The notes under the pieces were generated by a model, which was not told the origin of the DNA, did no database searches, and was given only the letters and a program-made list of their open reading frames with translations. DNA of 7,052 bases. It comes from an uncultured Coriobacteriia bacterium (lineage in GTDB: Bacteria > Actinomycetota > Coriobacteriia > Coriobacteriales > QAMH01). The position numbers and the translations under genes were made by a program. The stretch spans positions 1 to 7,052 of the forward strand of contig CABURF010000055.1 of the NCBI GenBank assembly GCA_902493755.1, written 5' to 3'. This document shows positions 1 through 4,947 of the stretch, piece by piece. Positions within the stretch are counted from its first letter, which is position 1; every line of letters begins with the position of its first letter.

Positions 1-2
1 TG

Positions 3-22
3 CTCTGAGCAACTGTCTCATT
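3..22. repeat. Partial copy of the aatgagaca/tgtctcatt palindromic repeat
   Basis: Positions 3-22 (ctctgagcaactgtctcatt) are identical over 20 bases to 4831-4850, the right half of a palindromic repeat downstream of modC. The left half, if present, lies outside the window. The copy begins 3 nt beyond the ahcY stop codon, so it would form part of the ahcY mRNA 3' end. It may be a dispersed repeat that also ends transcription; that role is inference. Confidence 0.7.
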
Positions 23-25
23 TTG

Positions 26-1285
26 CTACACCGTTCCCAGCGTCCAGGAGTTAAGGTAGGCCTCCTGCTCGGGCGTGAGCGTGTCAATCTCGATACCGAG
101 CGTGCCGAGCTTCACGCGGGCAATCTCATCATCAATTTCGGCCGGAATGTTGTAGCACTGAGGCAGCAGCTCGTCACGATGTTTGAGCAGGTACTCCGCC
201 GCAAGCACCTGGTTAGCAAAGCTCATGTCCATGACCTCGGCGGGGTGTCCCTCAGCAGCCGATAGATTCACCAGGCGACCATCGGCGAGCAGGATGATGG
301 TGCGGCCATCGGGCAGCGTGTACTCGTCGACCAGTGGCTTGAGGGTCTCCTTCGAGACGGCGTGCTCTTCGAGCCAGGGGATATTGATCTCGCTATTGAA
401 GTGGCCGGAATTGCAGATGATAGCGCCGTTCTTCATGTTCTCGAACGCCGGAGCATCGATGACGTTGAGATCACCCGTGACGGTAACCCACACATCGGCA
501 TGCTTGGCAGCTTCGGCGCATGGCATCACGCGATAGCCCTCCATGTGCGCTTCGAGCGCCTTGAGCGGGTCGACCTCGCAGATGATGACGCTCATGCCCA
601 TGCCAGCAGCACGCTGCGCCAGACCACGGCCGCAGAAGCCGTAGCCACTCACCACGAGCGTACGACCCGCGAGCAAGCGATTGGTCGCGCGGACAATGCC
701 GTCGAGCGTGGACTGGCCCGTGCCATAACGGTTATCGAAGAAGTGCTTGGTGTTGGCATCGTTAACGTTGAAGGAGGGATACTTGAGCGCACCGGCGGCA
801 GCCATAGCCGCAAGGCGAATGACGCCGGTCGTGGTCTCCTCGGTACCACCGATGACGTACTGAAGGGCATCTTGGCGCTCACCGTGGATGCGGTCGCAAA
901 GGTCGGCACCGTCATCCATCGTGATCTGGGGCTTGGTGTCGATGACTGCATCGAGGTGCTTGTAATAGGTCTCGGTATCCTCGCCACAACGGGCAAAGAC
1001 CTCGGCGCCATAGTACTTCACGAGCGCGGCAGCCGTATCGTCCTGGGTGGAGAGCGGATTGCTCGCGCACAGCGCGACCTGTGCACCGCCCTCAATCATC
1101 GTGCGCACGAGGTTGGCGGTCTCGGTCGTCACATGCAGGCACGCACCAACACGAATGCCCTCGAAGGGACGCTCCTTGGCAAAGCGCTCGCGAATCTCGG
1201 CGAGCACGGGCATATCGCGGTCGGCCCACAGGATGCGCGCGCGGCCCTCGTCGGCAAGGTTGATGTCGGTGATGTCGTAGCTCAT
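26..1285 (-). CDS. ahcY: S-adenosylhomocysteine hydrolase (adenosylhomocysteinase)
   Basis: This cytosolic NAD-dependent enzyme splits S-adenosylhomocysteine into adenosine and homocysteine, clearing the inhibitory product of SAM-dependent methylation. The 419-residue protein shows the family motifs in order: H51 in LHVTTETANL, DDGADL (124-129), the GGTEETTTGV substrate loop (147-155 region), N-T-K-H-F-F-D-N with K180 and D184 spaced as the catalytic Lys/Asp pair, the NAD-binding GYGFCGRG (214-221), and NSGHFNSEI (292-300). The C-terminus ends near TPEQEAYLNSW and lacks the Lys/Tyr-containing tail of long-form enzymes, as in the shorter bacterial/archaeal class. The ATG at 1285 is chosen because GAGGAGG (complement of 1291-1297) lies 5 nt upstream and the protein then begins MSYDITDINLADEG. 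The open frame extends upstream to 1423, but that part only translates the palindromic repeat. The stop codon is 3 nt from a partial aatgagaca-family repeat. Confidence 0.97.
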   Translation of the reverse strand: MSYDITDINLADEGRARILWADRDMPVLAEIRERFAKERPFEGIRVGACLHVTTETANLVRTMIEGGAQVALCASNPLSTQDDTAAALVKYYGAEVFARCGEDTETYYKHLDAVIDTKPQITMDDGADLCDRIHGERQDALQYVIGGTEETTTGVIRLAAMAAAGALKYPSFNVNDANTKHFFDNRYGTGQSTLDGIVRATNRLLAGRTLVVSGYGFCGRGLAQRAAGMGMSVIICEVDPLKALEAHMEGYRVMPCAEAAKHADVWVTVTGDLNVIDAPAFENMKNGAIICNSGHFNSEINIPWLEEHAVSKETLKPLVDEYTLPDGRTIILLADGRLVNLSAAEGHPAEVMDMSFANQVLAAEYLLKHRDELLPQCYNIPAEIDDEIARVKLGTLGIEIDTLTPEQEAYLNSWTLGTV

Positions 1286-1335
1286 GGGTTCCTCCTCGAT
1301 GAAATGACACGCTGCACATACTATCACGGCCGAAC

Positions 1336-1401
1336 GGGACAAGTGGACAGGTCGTTTGTCCCGCGAATCCCAGTGGGACAAACGACCTGTCCACTTGTCC
1401 C
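1336..1401. repeat. Perfect 27-bp inverted repeat (gggacaa/ttgtccc family)
   Basis: The arms at 1336-1362 and 1375-1401 are exact reverse complements over 27 bases, with a 12-nt spacer (gcgaatcccagt). Each arm starts gggacaa and ends ttgtccc, so each arm is itself partly palindromic. A third unit with two substitutions lies at 3095-3121. The element fills the divergent spacer between ahcY and the small Cys-rich membrane protein gene, so it can form a long cruciform in DNA or a 27-bp hairpin in RNA from either side. A dispersed intergenic repeat (REP- or MITE-like) is the likeliest explanation. No transposase is present. Confidence 0.9.
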
Positions 1402-1423
1402 ATTTGTTAGTTTGTGCTAACAT
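1395..1423 (+). promoter_or_regulatory. Candidate promoter for the small Cys-rich protein, with overlapping palindrome
   Basis: A -35-like TTGTCC (1395-1400), contributed by the end of the repeat arm, is followed after 17 bp by TAACAT (1418-1423), which matches TATAAT at 4 of 6 positions. Transcription would start near 1430, the A of the start codon, predicting a leaderless mRNA; this fits the lack of a Shine-Dalgarno sequence. An inverted repeat TGTTAG-N6-CTAACA (1405-1422) covers the -10 and could be an operator. All of this is inferred from sequence. Confidence 0.35.
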
Positions 1424-1429
1424 TTAAGC

Positions 1430-1696
1430 ATGAACATCGCGAGTTGGATCATACTCATCATTATCGTCATCTGGATTGGCGTTGCCATCAAGGTGGCCTT
1501 CTTCGGCGGCTTTGGCAAGAAGGGGCACACGTGTCACGGCGCGCACAGCGATGCTGCCAGCCTGCCAAGCGACGAAGACCTCAGGCTCCCGAGCGCCTGC
1601 ATGGGTTGTAGCAAGGGCAGCTGTGCGGGTTGTATAAGTGCAGCCGGTAGACACGACATCCCGACACCGATCATTCGCGAAGAGCCGAGACCCTAG
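1430..1696 (+). CDS. Small membrane-anchored Cys-rich protein, FeoB-associated-like
   Basis: This 88-residue protein has a single hydrophobic N-terminal segment (about residues 4-25, rich in Ile and Val, followed by F-F-G-G-F-G-K-K) and a soluble tail with C57-x2-C60-x4-C65-x2-C68 plus an isolated C35. The architecture of one membrane helix, a short basic stretch and a CxxC cluster resembles the FeoB-associated Cys-rich membrane protein family (often about 50 residues), although this one is longer and is not adjacent to feoB. A role in iron handling or metal binding at the membrane is therefore a family-based guess. No Shine-Dalgarno precedes the ATG. The TAG stop lies inside a perfect palindrome (gaccctagggtc, 1689-1700). 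Confidence 0.65.
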   Translation: MNIASWIILIIIVIWIGVAIKVAFFGGFGKKGHTCHGAHSDAASLPSDEDLRLPSACMGCSKGSCAGCISAAGRHDIPTPIIREEPRP

Positions 1697-1744
1697 GGTC
1701 CGACTTGCGCGAGGCCGAGCCGCGCGCGTAACACCCTGCATATA

Positions 1745-1780
1745 TGCGAATGCGACCGGGGAAGTTCGGCCGCATTCGCA
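1745..1780 (+). terminator. GC-rich hairpin after the small Cys-rich gene
   Basis: A perfect 10-bp stem (tgcgaatgcg at 1745-1754 pairing with cgcattcgca at 1771-1780) is extended inward, after one A/C mismatch, by 3 more pairs around an 8-nt loop. It sits 49 nt past the stop codon in a convergent spacer, the usual place for a terminator. The downstream bases are purine-rich rather than a T tract, so classical intrinsic termination is uncertain. Confidence 0.45.
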
Positions 1781-1804
1781 CGAGAGAGAGGAAGAAGAAG
1801 AGTA

Positions 1805-1860
1805 ATTATTCTCAATCTGGAATAATAGTATAGCTTCTTTTTATTCTTTGTAAAGAATAA
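1805..1860. repeat. Two TTATTC-N8-GAATAA palindromes
   Basis: Two 20-bp inverted repeats share the same half-sites and spacing: TTATTC/GAATAA at 1806-1825 (arms extend to 7 bp as attattc/gaataat, 1805-1826) and at 1841-1860 (arms extend inward to 9 bp). They start 35 bp apart in an AT-rich stretch beyond the 3' end of mop. They could be twin protein-binding sites, or the second could be a weak bidirectional terminator. Neither is followed directly by a T tract in the expected direction. Confidence 0.45.
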
Positions 1861-1874
1861 TCTAAAACTTTTTT

Positions 1875-2084
1875 CTACTCGGTGCCAATCATGACTTCGC
1901 TCGCCTTGAAGACAGCGACGGCATCTCCACCGTCCTCGAGCCCCAGGTCATGTATCGCTGCGTTCGTGATAGAAGCCTTTATCTTGCATCCACACGGTAT
2001 CTCGATCGTGACAATGCCGTTGACAGCACCTTCCTCGACCTCGCAAATGGTGCCCTTCAGCTGGTTACGCGCGGAAATCTTCAT
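1875..2084 (-). CDS. mop: Molybdopterin-binding/molbindin (Mop) protein, single TOBE domain
   Basis: Molbindins are small cytosolic proteins that bind molybdate or tungstate as oligomers and serve in storage, homeostasis or sensing. The 69-residue protein fits a single Mop domain (about 68 residues): SARNQLKG (4-11), EEGAVNGIVTIEI (17-29), ITNAAIHDLGLEDG (39-52) and AVFKASEVMIG (57-67) are hallmark segments. The ATG at 2084 is chosen because AGGAG (complement of 2092-2096) lies 7 nt upstream and MKISARNQLKG is the usual start; the upstream extension to 2138 is not typical. A C31-G-C33 pair is present where a Gly-rich turn is common. The gene is divergent from modA and shares its AT-rich control region, which fits a role in the same metal pathway. 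The neighbouring ModC lacks this domain. Confidence 0.9.
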   Translation of the reverse strand: MKISARNQLKGTICEVEEGAVNGIVTIEIPCGCKIKASITNAAIHDLGLEDGGDAVAVFKASEVMIGTE

Positions 2085-2153
2085 AAGACATCTCCTGTCC
2101 TTTCTAGCCATCATGACGCCTGACAAACCGAAATCCAATTGATGACTACATTC

Positions 2154-2166
2154 TTCTATATTAGAA
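2154..2166. promoter_or_regulatory. AT-rich palindrome upstream of mop
   Basis: TTCTA-tat-TAGAA forms a perfect 13-bp palindrome, with partial symmetry extending outward (attcttctatattagaaataat). It lies about 70 bp upstream of the mop start in the divergent mop/modA spacer and may be an operator or part of the mop promoter. No convincing -35/-10 pair for mop could be assigned. Confidence 0.3.
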
Positions 2167-2190
2167 ATAATCTTTTTAAAGTATATTCAC

Positions 2191-2219
2191 TTTATAAACT
2201 ATATTTTTCTTGATATATT
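2191..2219 (+). promoter_or_regulatory. Candidate modA promoter with extended -10
   Basis: TTTATA (2191-2196) is followed after 17 bp by TATATT (2214-2219), preceded by TGA (2211-2213), which gives an extended -10 of the form TGnTATATT. The predicted start is near 2226, leaving a leader of about 32 nt before the modA ATG. The -10 lies in the left arm of the inverted repeat at 2209-2236, which suggests repression by steric block. Confidence 0.5.
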
Positions 2220-2236
2220 CTTAGCTGTATATCAAG
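2209..2236. promoter_or_regulatory. Perfect 9-bp inverted repeat, candidate modA operator
   Basis: CTTGATATA (2209-2217) and TATATCAAG (2228-2236) are exact reverse complements separated by 10 bp. The dyad covers the extended -10 and the predicted start site of modA and ends 7 bp before its ribosome-binding region. The TATA-containing arms recall the known ModE operator architecture (TATA-rich inverted arms around a short spacer), but the outer bases differ and no ModE gene is visible here. The regulator is therefore unknown. Confidence 0.6.
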
Positions 2237-2257
2237 TGTCTCGGGAGAGGAAATCTT

Positions 2258-3070
2258 ATGACACGCATTGCAACGAAAAACAGGATCGTGCGCTTTGCCG
2301 CAATTGCCGCTGTCGTGCTTGCGCTGGCGGGAATGACGATGATGGGTTGCTCGTCAAACACACCTTCACAATCGTCCTCACAACCCACAGACCTCAACGG
2401 TCAGCAGCTCAACATCTATTGCGGCGCGGGCATGACCGAGCCCTTCCAGAAGATAGCCGACCTCTTCACCGAGGAAACCGGCTGTGAGATGAACGTCACC
2501 TACGCAAATGCCGCGCAAATCCAAACGCAAATCACCACGACGAACGAAGGCGACTTCTTCATTGCCGGATCAAAAGAAGAACTCAAGCCTATCGAGAGCA
2601 CAGTTACCTCGAGCGAGGATCTGGTCAAGCACATCCCCGTCCTTGCCATCCCCACATCAAATCCCGCGAGCATCACCGACATCGCTGACCTTGCCAACGC
2701 CCAGCGCGTGCTCGTCGGCGATCCCGAGTCCACTCCCATCGGCAAAATTGCTCAGAAAGCCCTTACTGACGCAGACCTATGGGACACGCTCATGAACGCA
2801 GGCGTCATCACCACCACGACAACGGCGCCCCAAATCGCAACCGCACTTGCCAACGGCGAAGGTGATGCGGGAATCGTCTGGAAGGAGAACGTGAAGAGCG
2901 ATGGTGTGAGCATCGTCGACACGACCGACCTCGACGCTCTCATCAAGGTAATCCCCGCAGCCCAGCTTGCCTGCGCCCAGGATGTCGCTGCCGTCAACGC
3001 CTTCAAGGAGTTCCTGCAGACCGACGCCGTCTGGGATATTTGGGCTTCCTACGGCTACGAGCGCGCCTAG
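2258..3070 (+). CDS. modA: Molybdate/tungstate ABC transporter substrate-binding lipoprotein (ModA-like)
   Basis: This is the extracytoplasmic oxyanion receptor that delivers substrate to the ModBC importer. The 270-residue protein has a basic N-terminus (RIATKNRIVR), a hydrophobic core (about 13-27) and C31 after M-M-G, so it is probably lipid-anchored; Met at -3 and -2 of the lipobox is somewhat unusual. A Ser/Thr/Gln-rich linker (32-45) precedes the binding domain. LNIYCGAGMTEPFQKIADLF, then EETGCEMNVTYANAAQIQTQI and GDFFIAGSKEEL match the ModA fold opening, followed by VLVGDPESTPIGKIAQKAL and a GEGDAGIVW segment. The ATG at 2258 has gggagagg (2243-2250) upstream. Substrate choice between molybdate and tungstate cannot be read from sequence; the divergent mop gene supports an oxyanion of this type. 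Confidence 0.85.
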   Translation: MTRIATKNRIVRFAAIAAVVLALAGMTMMGCSSNTPSQSSSQPTDLNGQQLNIYCGAGMTEPFQKIADLFTEETGCEMNVTYANAAQIQTQITTTNEGDFFIAGSKEELKPIESTVTSSEDLVKHIPVLAIPTSNPASITDIADLANAQRVLVGDPESTPIGKIAQKALTDADLWDTLMNAGVITTTTTAPQIATALANGEGDAGIVWKENVKSDGVSIVDTTDLDALIKVIPAAQLACAQDVAAVNAFKEFLQTDAVWDIWASYGYERA

Positions 3071-3094
3071 CTCCGAATAATCGGACACGAAAGT

Positions 3095-3121
3095 GGGACA
3101 AATGACCTGTCCATTTGTCCC
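3095..3121. repeat. Third unit of the gggacaa/ttgtccc repeat, between modA and modB
   Basis: This 27-nt unit differs from 1375-1401 at two positions (both C to T). The two changes convert mismatches into pairs, so the unit is a perfect hairpin: gggacaaatg pairs with catttgtccc around a 7-nt loop. It starts 24 nt after the modA stop and ends 10 nt before the chosen modB ATG. The agt before and the a after it are also shared with the unit at 1375-1401. It may act as an attenuator, mRNA stabiliser or translational control element within the operon. Confidence 0.85.
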
Positions 3122-3131
3122 AAAAATCGCC

Positions 3132-4073
3132 ATGTCTCATACGGACGAGACACGTAAGCACAGTGGGCGCATCCGGGAATTCTTTCCCACGCTCACCATC
3201 ATTATCGCAATCGTGGCACTCCTGTTCATCGGGAGTGCCATCGTTGCCATCATCGCCAGCGGCATAACCCACTTCCACGAGGCACTTACCTCAGCCGAAG
3301 TGATGTTCTCGCTACGCATGAGTGTTGTCACGTCGGTAATCTCGACTGCCATCTGTCTCATACTCGCATTGCCGACCGCCTACGCACTCTCGCACACGGG
3401 CATGCCCTGCAAGCGAATCGCGGGCATCATCATGGAGCTCACGCTGTCGCTGCCCTATATCCTGCTAGGTTTCGCGCTGCTCCTCATCTTTTCGTCACCG
3501 TTTGGCAAGGCGCTCAAGGACATCGGATTTGCCGTTGTCTTTCAGCCAGCGGGTATCGTGATTGCACAGCTTATCGTCAATTTGCCATTTGCCATCCGCA
3601 TGGTGCGCACCGCACTTGACGAGGTCAATCCCCGTATGGAGTTTGTGGCAAAGACGCTCGGGGCGAGCTCGTGGCAGGTGTTTCGCGACATCATCCTTCC
3701 CCAGGCACGTAATTCGATCATTTCGTGTGCGGTTCTCACATGGGCGCGTGGAATGGGGGAGTTCGGTGCCACGCTCATGCTCGTAGGTGTCACACGCATG
3801 AAAACCGAGACGCTGCCCGGAAGCATCTACCTGAGCATTTCAACAGGCAACAACGATGTCGCAATGGCAACCGCAATGATTATGCTCGTCGTTTCAGCGG
3901 CGACGTTAGTGCTTGCAAATCTGTTGAACCGCCCAACCGGAGCAACGCGTGTCGACAAGGAGGGCCGCCGGGAACGTTCGCGCAAAAGAAAGGCTTGCGA
4001 GGAAGCTTGCTGTGGCGATGAGACGCCCGCCGTCGCCGATGTACCCTTCGAGGAGGAATCCTTTGGCCGGTAG
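3132..4073 (+). CDS. modB: Molybdate/tungstate ABC transporter permease
   Basis: This membrane-spanning subunit forms the translocation channel with ModC. The 313-residue protein shows about six hydrophobic helices (roughly 20-43, 58-85, 97-121, 134-158, 195-220, 243-265). The coupling (EAA-type) loop, KTLGASSWQVFRDIILPQ (174-191), is followed by the ModB-typical ARGMGEFGATLMLVG (205-219). A charged C-terminal tail (270-313) with C289, C293 and C294 is longer than usual. The start is uncertain: ATG 3132 gives a plausible cytosolic N-terminus (MSHTDETRKHSG), while in-frame GTG 3093 and ATG 3102 lie at or in the repeat. None has a clear Shine-Dalgarno. The gene follows modA by 61 nt and overlaps modC by 11 nt, so it probably belongs to the same operon. 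Confidence 0.9.
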   Translation: MSHTDETRKHSGRIREFFPTLTIIIAIVALLFIGSAIVAIIASGITHFHEALTSAEVMFSLRMSVVTSVISTAICLILALPTAYALSHTGMPCKRIAGIIMELTLSLPYILLGFALLLIFSSPFGKALKDIGFAVVFQPAGIVIAQLIVNLPFAIRMVRTALDEVNPRMEFVAKTLGASSWQVFRDIILPQARNSIISCAVLTWARGMGEFGATLMLVGVTRMKTETLPGSIYLSISTGNNDVAMATAMIMLVVSAATLVLANLLNRPTGATRVDKEGRRERSRKRKACEEACCGDETPAVADVPFEEESFGR

Positions 4074-4791
4074 CATCAAGATTCATGACCTGCGCGTACG
4101 GCGCGGTTCGTTTGTTTTGAACGTTTCCACCCTGGACGTGCGGCCGCGTGAGATTTTCGCCATTCTCGGCTCAACCGGGTCGGGCAAGACCGTGCTCATG
4201 GAAGCCATAGCGGGTGCCTGCTCCTGGAATACGGGCGAAATCCTGCTTGATGGCAAAAGAGCCAACAGCCTTCCTGTTCAACAGCGTCATCTGGGCATTC
4301 TCTACCAGGATTACGCGCTCTTCCCCCATATGACCGTACGGGAAAACGTGGAGTACGGGCTGCGGGCTCGCAAGATTGGCGGAAATGAAGCGCGAAAGCG
4401 CGTCGATCGCCTCCTCGCGAGCTTCGGCATCGATGGGATCGCCGACCGTTATCCCGGCATTATCAGCGGTGGCGAGGCTCAACGTACGGCACTGGCACGC
4501 GCCCTCGTCCTCGAACCCGAGATACTGCTTCTCGACGAGCCGTTCTCGGCACTTGACCCTGCAACCAAGCGACAAATGTATAGCGTCGTGCGCGAAGTAC
4601 ACGAACGCTTCGACTGCACCATCGTGTTTGTGACCCATGACTTCGCGGAAGCGCGTATCCTAGCCGATAGGGTCGGCATCGTGCTCGATGGCTCGTTGCG
4701 AGCTGTGCGCGATGCGGGTCGCCTCTTCGATGTCGACGGCCTGGACGATGACGTGCTGGCATTTCTCGACATCGATAGCGCAACAAGCTGA
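4063..4791 (+). CDS. modC: Molybdate/tungstate ABC transporter ATP-binding protein, short form
   Basis: This is the cytosolic ATPase that powers the importer. The 242-residue protein contains Walker A GSTGSGKT (36-43), the Q-loop YQDYALFPHMTV (81-92), the signature ISGGEAQR (134-141, Ile for the usual Leu), Walker B ILLLDEP (154-160), the D-loop SALD (162-165) and the switch His in VTHD (H192). It stops about 100 residues short of classical ModC, so the C-terminal TOBE/Mop regulatory domain is missing. The TTG at 4063 is chosen because AGGAGG (4051-4056) sits 6 nt upstream and the protein then begins at the first strand of the ATPase fold; in-frame ATG 3949 and 4039 lack good sites and would lie inside modB. 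The 11-nt overlap with modB indicates translational coupling. Confidence 0.9.
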   Translation: MAGSIKIHDLRVRRGSFVLNVSTLDVRPREIFAILGSTGSGKTVLMEAIAGACSWNTGEILLDGKRANSLPVQQRHLGILYQDYALFPHMTVRENVEYGLRARKIGGNEARKRVDRLLASFGIDGIADRYPGIISGGEAQRTALARALVLEPEILLLDEPFSALDPATKRQMYSVVREVHERFDCTIVFVTHDFAEARILADRVGIVLDGSLRAVRDAGRLFDVDGLDDDVLAFLDIDSATS

Positions 4792-4817
4792 CGTAACCGC
4801 AGCTCTCTGACCTCAAT

Positions 4818-4850
4818 AATGAGACAATGTCTCTGAGCAACTGTCTCATT
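4818..4850. repeat. Palindromic repeat aatgagaca-N15-tgtctcatt after modC
   Basis: Arms AATGAGACA (4818-4826) and TGTCTCATT (4842-4850) form a perfect 9-bp stem around a 15-nt loop, 26 nt past the modC stop. Its last 20 bases recur exactly at 3-22, next to the ahcY stop. It could act as a 3' hairpin or terminator for modABC, but there is no T tract. A dispersed repeat family is the simplest reading. Confidence 0.75.
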
Positions 4851-4904
4851 CATCCACATTATATGTAAATTCAGATAAAGAAACGCATATTTATTCGTGC
4901 GTTG

Positions 4905-4925
4905 TATAATGAGTCCATTCTCATT
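4905..4925 (+). promoter_or_regulatory. Consensus -10 and candidate operator of the dtxR-like gene
   Basis: A perfect TATAAT (4905-4910) lies 37 bp upstream of the chosen GTG start. No good -35 is seen at 16-18 bp. An inverted repeat AATGAG-N6-CTCATT (4908-4925) overlaps the -10 and the predicted start site, a placement suited to autorepression. Its arms match the outer six bases of the 4818-4850 repeat. Confidence 0.45.
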
Positions 4926-4947
4926 CCCCAGGCGAGCGGAGCTGCGC

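Noticed and set aside
1286..1335. SAH riboswitch upstream of ahcY
   Set aside because: The stretch between the repeat and the start codon is only 50 nt and shows no recognisable conserved core; the only strong structure is the repeat.
362..1420. Long plus-strand open frame (352 codons) opposite ahcY
   Set aside because: ahcY on the minus strand shows all family motifs and a strong ribosome-binding site. The antisense frame is a by-product of GC-rich codon use.
1286..1423. N-terminal extension of ahcY
   Set aside because: It translates the palindromic repeat, does not resemble the family, and the ATG at 1285 has an ideal GAGGAGG.
2085..2257. Molybdenum cofactor riboswitch in the mop or modA leader
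   Set aside because: The leaders are short and very AT-rich, with no room for the conserved multi-helix fold. A protein operator is a better fit.
1336..3121. CRISPR-like array from the gggacaa repeats
   Set aside because: There are only three units, in mixed orientation and 1.7 kb apart with genes between, with no regular spacers and no cas genes.
3949..4062. Upstream ATG starts for modC (3949, 4039)
   Set aside because: They lie deep inside modB without a Shine-Dalgarno. TTG 4063 has AGGAGG at ideal spacing and gives the usual ATPase N-terminus.
4897..4947. GTG 4897 and ATG 4909 as starts of the dtxR-like gene
   Set aside because: Both precede or overlap the TATAAT -10, and the added residues do not fit the family. 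GTG 4948 has GCGGAG at good spacing.
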